Origin: Salinigranum halophilum
GTDB lineage: Archaea > Halobacteriota > Halobacteria > Halobacteriales > Haloferacaceae
Direction: 5' to 3'
NCBI RefSeq assembly: GCF_007004735.1
Contig: NZ_SSNL01000006.1
Span: 310,001 to 374,000, forward strand
DNA length: 64,000 nucleotides
The notes under the pieces were generated by a model. It did no database searches. It saw nothing but the letters and a program-made list of their open reading frames with translations, and had not been told where the DNA came from. A program made the position numbers and the translations under genes. Below, piece by piece: positions 61,950 through 64,000 of this stretch; the first letter of the stretch is position 1; each line of letters starts with the position of its first letter.

Positions 61950-62080
61950 GAACGGTCGTGGCTGCGCGCGCAGCGGAGTCCTTGTGAGCATCGTGAACGA
62001 GACGCCTCGTTCAGGGTGAAACAACCACCTTGGCGCTGGCCGCTCAGGCCCCCGCCCCGGGGAGGCGAGCGAAGCGGGAT
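61950..62080 (+). repeat. GC-rich dispersed repeat, composite copy
   Basis: Contains segment A (61950-61975, with palindrome CTGCGCGCGCAG), segment B (ACCACCTTGGCGCTGGCCGC from 62024) and segment C (CCCCCGCCCC, GGAGGCGAGCG at 62048-62070) in one block, where the neighbourhood of the RPA-like gene has them apart. An AGACGCCTCGTTCAGGGTGA segment lies between A and B. Function unknown. Confidence 0.65.
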
Positions 62081-62250
62081 TCGAGTACAGCGAGAAGGAT
62101 GAGCGCCGAGAGCCGACACAAACAAAGTGGCCTGAACGGGTCCGGGCGGTCAAGACTAGCCGCTCGCCTAGCTTCAAGCTCCCAGGTAAACGGTGCGGGT
62201 ACCTCGAATCAGCCGAACGTATATAAATGTACACAACCTTCTGTGTACAC

Positions 62251-62484
62251 ATGGGCACGAAAACGATCTCGCTCGACGACGAAGCCTACGAGCGGCTGAA
62301 AGCGCACAAGCGCGAGGGGGAGAGTTTCAGTGCCGTCGTCAAGCGGCTCGCGGGCGAGCGGTCGTGGCGTGAAGTCGCCGGCATCTGGGAGGGTGAGACA
62401 GACGATCTCGAAGAGGCAATCGCAGAGGGTCGCGAGCGGTCACGGGAGCGTCGTGAGCGACTCCATGACGAGTTGTCCGAATGA
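62251..62484 (+). CDS. vapB: VapB-type antitoxin
   Basis: 77 residues from the ATG at 62251-62253. GTKTISLDDEAYERLKAHKR, then EGESFSAVVKRLAG, is the VapB (UPF0330-type) DNA-binding segment of archaea; the Arg/Glu-rich rest binds the toxin. A TATATAAATG element at 62220-62229 is positioned as TATA box for a leaderless transcript. Overlaps vapC by 4 bases. Confidence 0.88.
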   Translation: MGTKTISLDDEAYERLKAHKREGESFSAVVKRLAGERSWREVAGIWEGETDDLEEAIAEGRERSRERRERLHDELSE

Positions 62485-62873
62485 TTCAGGACACGAGTTT
62501 CATCATCGACGTCCTCAACGGTGACCCCGATGCACGGGACGTCCTCGAGCTCATAGAACGCGAGAACCGTCCGGAGAAGATCGCGTCGATCACATCGCTC
62601 GAACTGTACGAAGGTGTCCAACGGTCACGAAAACCAGAGCGCGAGAAGCAGACGGTGCTGAGCGTACTCGACTCGAAACACGTGATTCCCGCCGACCACA
62701 GCATCATGAAGCAAGCCGGGGAACTGAGTGGTCGGCTCATCACCGACGGAGAGCGAATCGACCGTGAGGACTGTATCATTGCAGCGACGGCGATTCAAGA
62801 GAACGAACCGGTCCTCACGCGAAACGCCTCGCACTTCGACCGAATTCCAAATCTCGACGTCGAGACGTACTGA
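62481..62873 (+). CDS. vapC: VapC-type PIN toxin
   Basis: 130 residues, normal VapC length. Acidic site residues: MIQDTSFIIDVLNGD (Asp4), SLELYEGV (Glu ~40), IDREDCIIAATAI (Asp ~95) and VLTRNASHFDRIP (Asp ~117). PIN RNase that typically cleaves tRNA or rRNA. The ATGA overlap with vapB couples synthesis of toxin to antitoxin. Confidence 0.9.
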   Translation: MIQDTSFIIDVLNGDPDARDVLELIERENRPEKIASITSLELYEGVQRSRKPEREKQTVLSVLDSKHVIPADHSIMKQAGELSGRLITDGERIDREDCIIAATAIQENEPVLTRNASHFDRIPNLDVETY

Positions 62874-63241
62874 AGGGGGGCCGGACTGCTGGGGCAGCGT
62901 GACTACTGAGACGGGCCAATGCGTCGGTTCGAACAATGAGAGTCCGCGATCAGTGTTAACCAACAGCCTCGGTAGTTAACCAACACACGGTGGTTGGTGC
63001 AGTTGAGATACGATACCGAGTGCCCTCTTCGAGTGAGTCACTGTTGATAGCGAGAGAAATATGTATGTGAAATTCGGCTCTGTTAAAATCCTCAGTAGTT
63101 GATACAAACGGCGTGCTGAATAGAGAGCGTGTAGTCAGCACTGAAAGTTGATAATTTTCACCAAACAAATTATAAATAAATTACAAACGGCCGCACGCAC
63201 TCTCTTTGATGAGTCCGACCAGTTCCGGTCGGAGAACGGTC
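62874..63241. other. Intergenic region with repeat motifs
   Basis: About 370 bases. Two direct copies of TTAACCAACA (62956-62965, 62976-62985) also found inverted at 46185-46227, and an inverted fragment of the R repeat (CGTGCTGAATAGAGAGCG near 63113). The right part is AT-rich with stop-codon-dense sequence (TTATAAATAAATTACAAAC). No gene seen. Confidence 0.45.
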
Positions 63242-64000
63242 TCAGTTCACAGCCTTCGACAGCTCCGCGCCTGCCTTGAACTTCACATCTTGCGACGCCC
63301 GACTCGCACTCACCAAGTGACGCACCGGCGCATCCACCGCCACATGCGTCACGAACCCGTATTCGTCGCCGGGCTCACCGTCATCACCGCTCATAGCCCA
63401 ATCTCCCCCTCGACTGGTGATGACATCGATAATGTCATTCGACACGCCTTCGAGACCGTCTTCACGACCGAACTCTTTCACCGCCCCGGAATCCAGCCGC
63501 CCGCCCCGCCGGACGCGTGGCCAGTCCCAGTCGGCTGCTCCACCGGCTACATCCTCAAACGAACCCCCAAGGTCAGAAAGCTCGACGCCCACCACCTCAG
63601 TCGGACCCGCCATCGACAGCACCGTCATCGAATCCTCGTACAACGCAGCGTCGTCGATGACCCACCCACCCGTGTACACGAGCTGGTCGTTGCTCTCACA
63701 CCGTTGGACGTACAGCAGCGCGGGGAACGGCTTCGGACACCGCGGCGGTTGCACCATCATCTGATACACCGATACACCGGTCGACGCTCCAGACTCTGTC
63801 GCCTCTGGCCACCCCGCCTGACCACACTCTCTCATCGTCATCATCCCAACTCGTCCCTGCCCACCAGACTCACACGAACGTTCAGCCTCCGACGAAACCG
63901 CCGACCCCGACAGCAGGAACACCGACCCATCCTCCGTCCGGACGACCTCCAGACCCCCGCCCGCCGCCGTCGGTCCCGACACCTCCGCAACGAAGTGAGG
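63242..64000 (-). CDS. Unknown protein, runs off the right edge
   Basis: At least 252 codons; GTG at 63980-63982 is one possible start but the frame stays open to the window end (HFVAEV precedes it), so the true N-terminus is probably outside. Cys-rich N-terminal part (ERSCESGG, MRECGQAG, QPPRCPKP, VQRCESND), alpha/beta middle and a tail ending VRHLVSASRASQDVKFKAGA. Not a recognised family. Confidence 0.5.
   Translation of the reverse strand, partial: PHFVAEVSGPTAAGGGLEVVRTEDGSVFLLSGSAVSSEAERSCESGGQGRVGMMTMRECGQAGWPEATESGASTGVSVYQMMVQPPRCPKPFPALLYVQRCESNDQLVYTGGWVIDDAALYEDSMTVLSMAGPTEVVGVELSDLGGSFEDVAGGAADWDWPRVRRGGRLDSGAVKEFGREDGLEGVSNDIIDVITSRGGDWAMSGDDGEPGDEYGFVTHVAVDAPVRHLVSASRASQDVKFKAGAELSKAVN

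Overview
The window reads as accessory DNA of a halophilic archaeon, probably of the Haloferax/Halorubrum/Halogeometricum kind and plausibly from a plasmid, megaplasmid or island. The basis is acidic proteins, short AT-rich promoters just upstream of start codons, domain families confined to haloarchaea (HalOD1, DUF7344-like, DUF7342-like), Tat/lipobox signal peptides, and a type I-B CRISPR repeat very close to the one known from Haloferax volcanii. No rRNA, tRNA or recognisable replication initiator was seen.

Layout. 0-7.4 kb: a degenerate LAGLIDADG-type protein next to a 113-bp MITE, a disordered-linker protein, an HTH-PIN pair, a HalOD1/DUF7344 pair with a frameshift, a wHTH pair, and two relics of a tyrosine integrase. 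7.7-11.8 kb: an overlapping three-gene unit (unknown, candidate nuclease, AAA+ ATPase). 12-18.6 kb: unknown haloarchaeal genes, an AbrB-like protein, an EEP-family phosphoesterase and a PD-(D/E)XK nuclease. 19.1-19.6 kb: a wrecked IS6-type transposase. 19.7-28.6 kb: a zinc-finger Mre11-like phosphoesterase directly followed by a RecB-like helicase-nuclease with probable Fe-S cluster, then a candidate PD-(D/E)XK/wHTH protein, a PQQ-type propeller protein and an unknown 514-residue protein. 28.6-35 kb: a wHTH regulator divergent from a TIR/deoxyribosyltransferase-like protein, an RPA-like OB-fold protein in GC-rich repeats, and a pentapeptide-repeat ion channel.

35.5-46 kb looks catabolic: a branched-chain-type (Liv) ABC importer with a lipoprotein binding protein, a formamidase/acetamidase, an alpha/beta hydrolase and a cyclase-family hydrolase, suggesting uptake and hydrolysis of an amide. 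It is interspersed with three direct copies of an ~85-bp repeat, a RHH-PIN toxin-antitoxin pair, and a lipoprotein gene interrupted by the second MITE copy.

47-60.6 kb is a complete type I-B CRISPR-Cas locus: an array of 59 repeats read from the minus strand with its leader next to cas2, then cas2, cas1, cas4, cas3, cas5, cas7, cas8b and cas6, all on the minus strand. A decayed three-repeat relic of a second array lies on the far side of the cas genes (61.73 kb). The locus is followed by a VapBC pair and flanked by IS-like repeat fragments in inverted orientation. The strongest candidates for undescribed biology are the 7.7-11.8 kb ATPase/nuclease unit, the phosphoesterase plus RecB-like pair and its neighbours at 19.7-28.6 kb, and the TIR/deoxyribosyltransferase-like gene at 29.3 kb.
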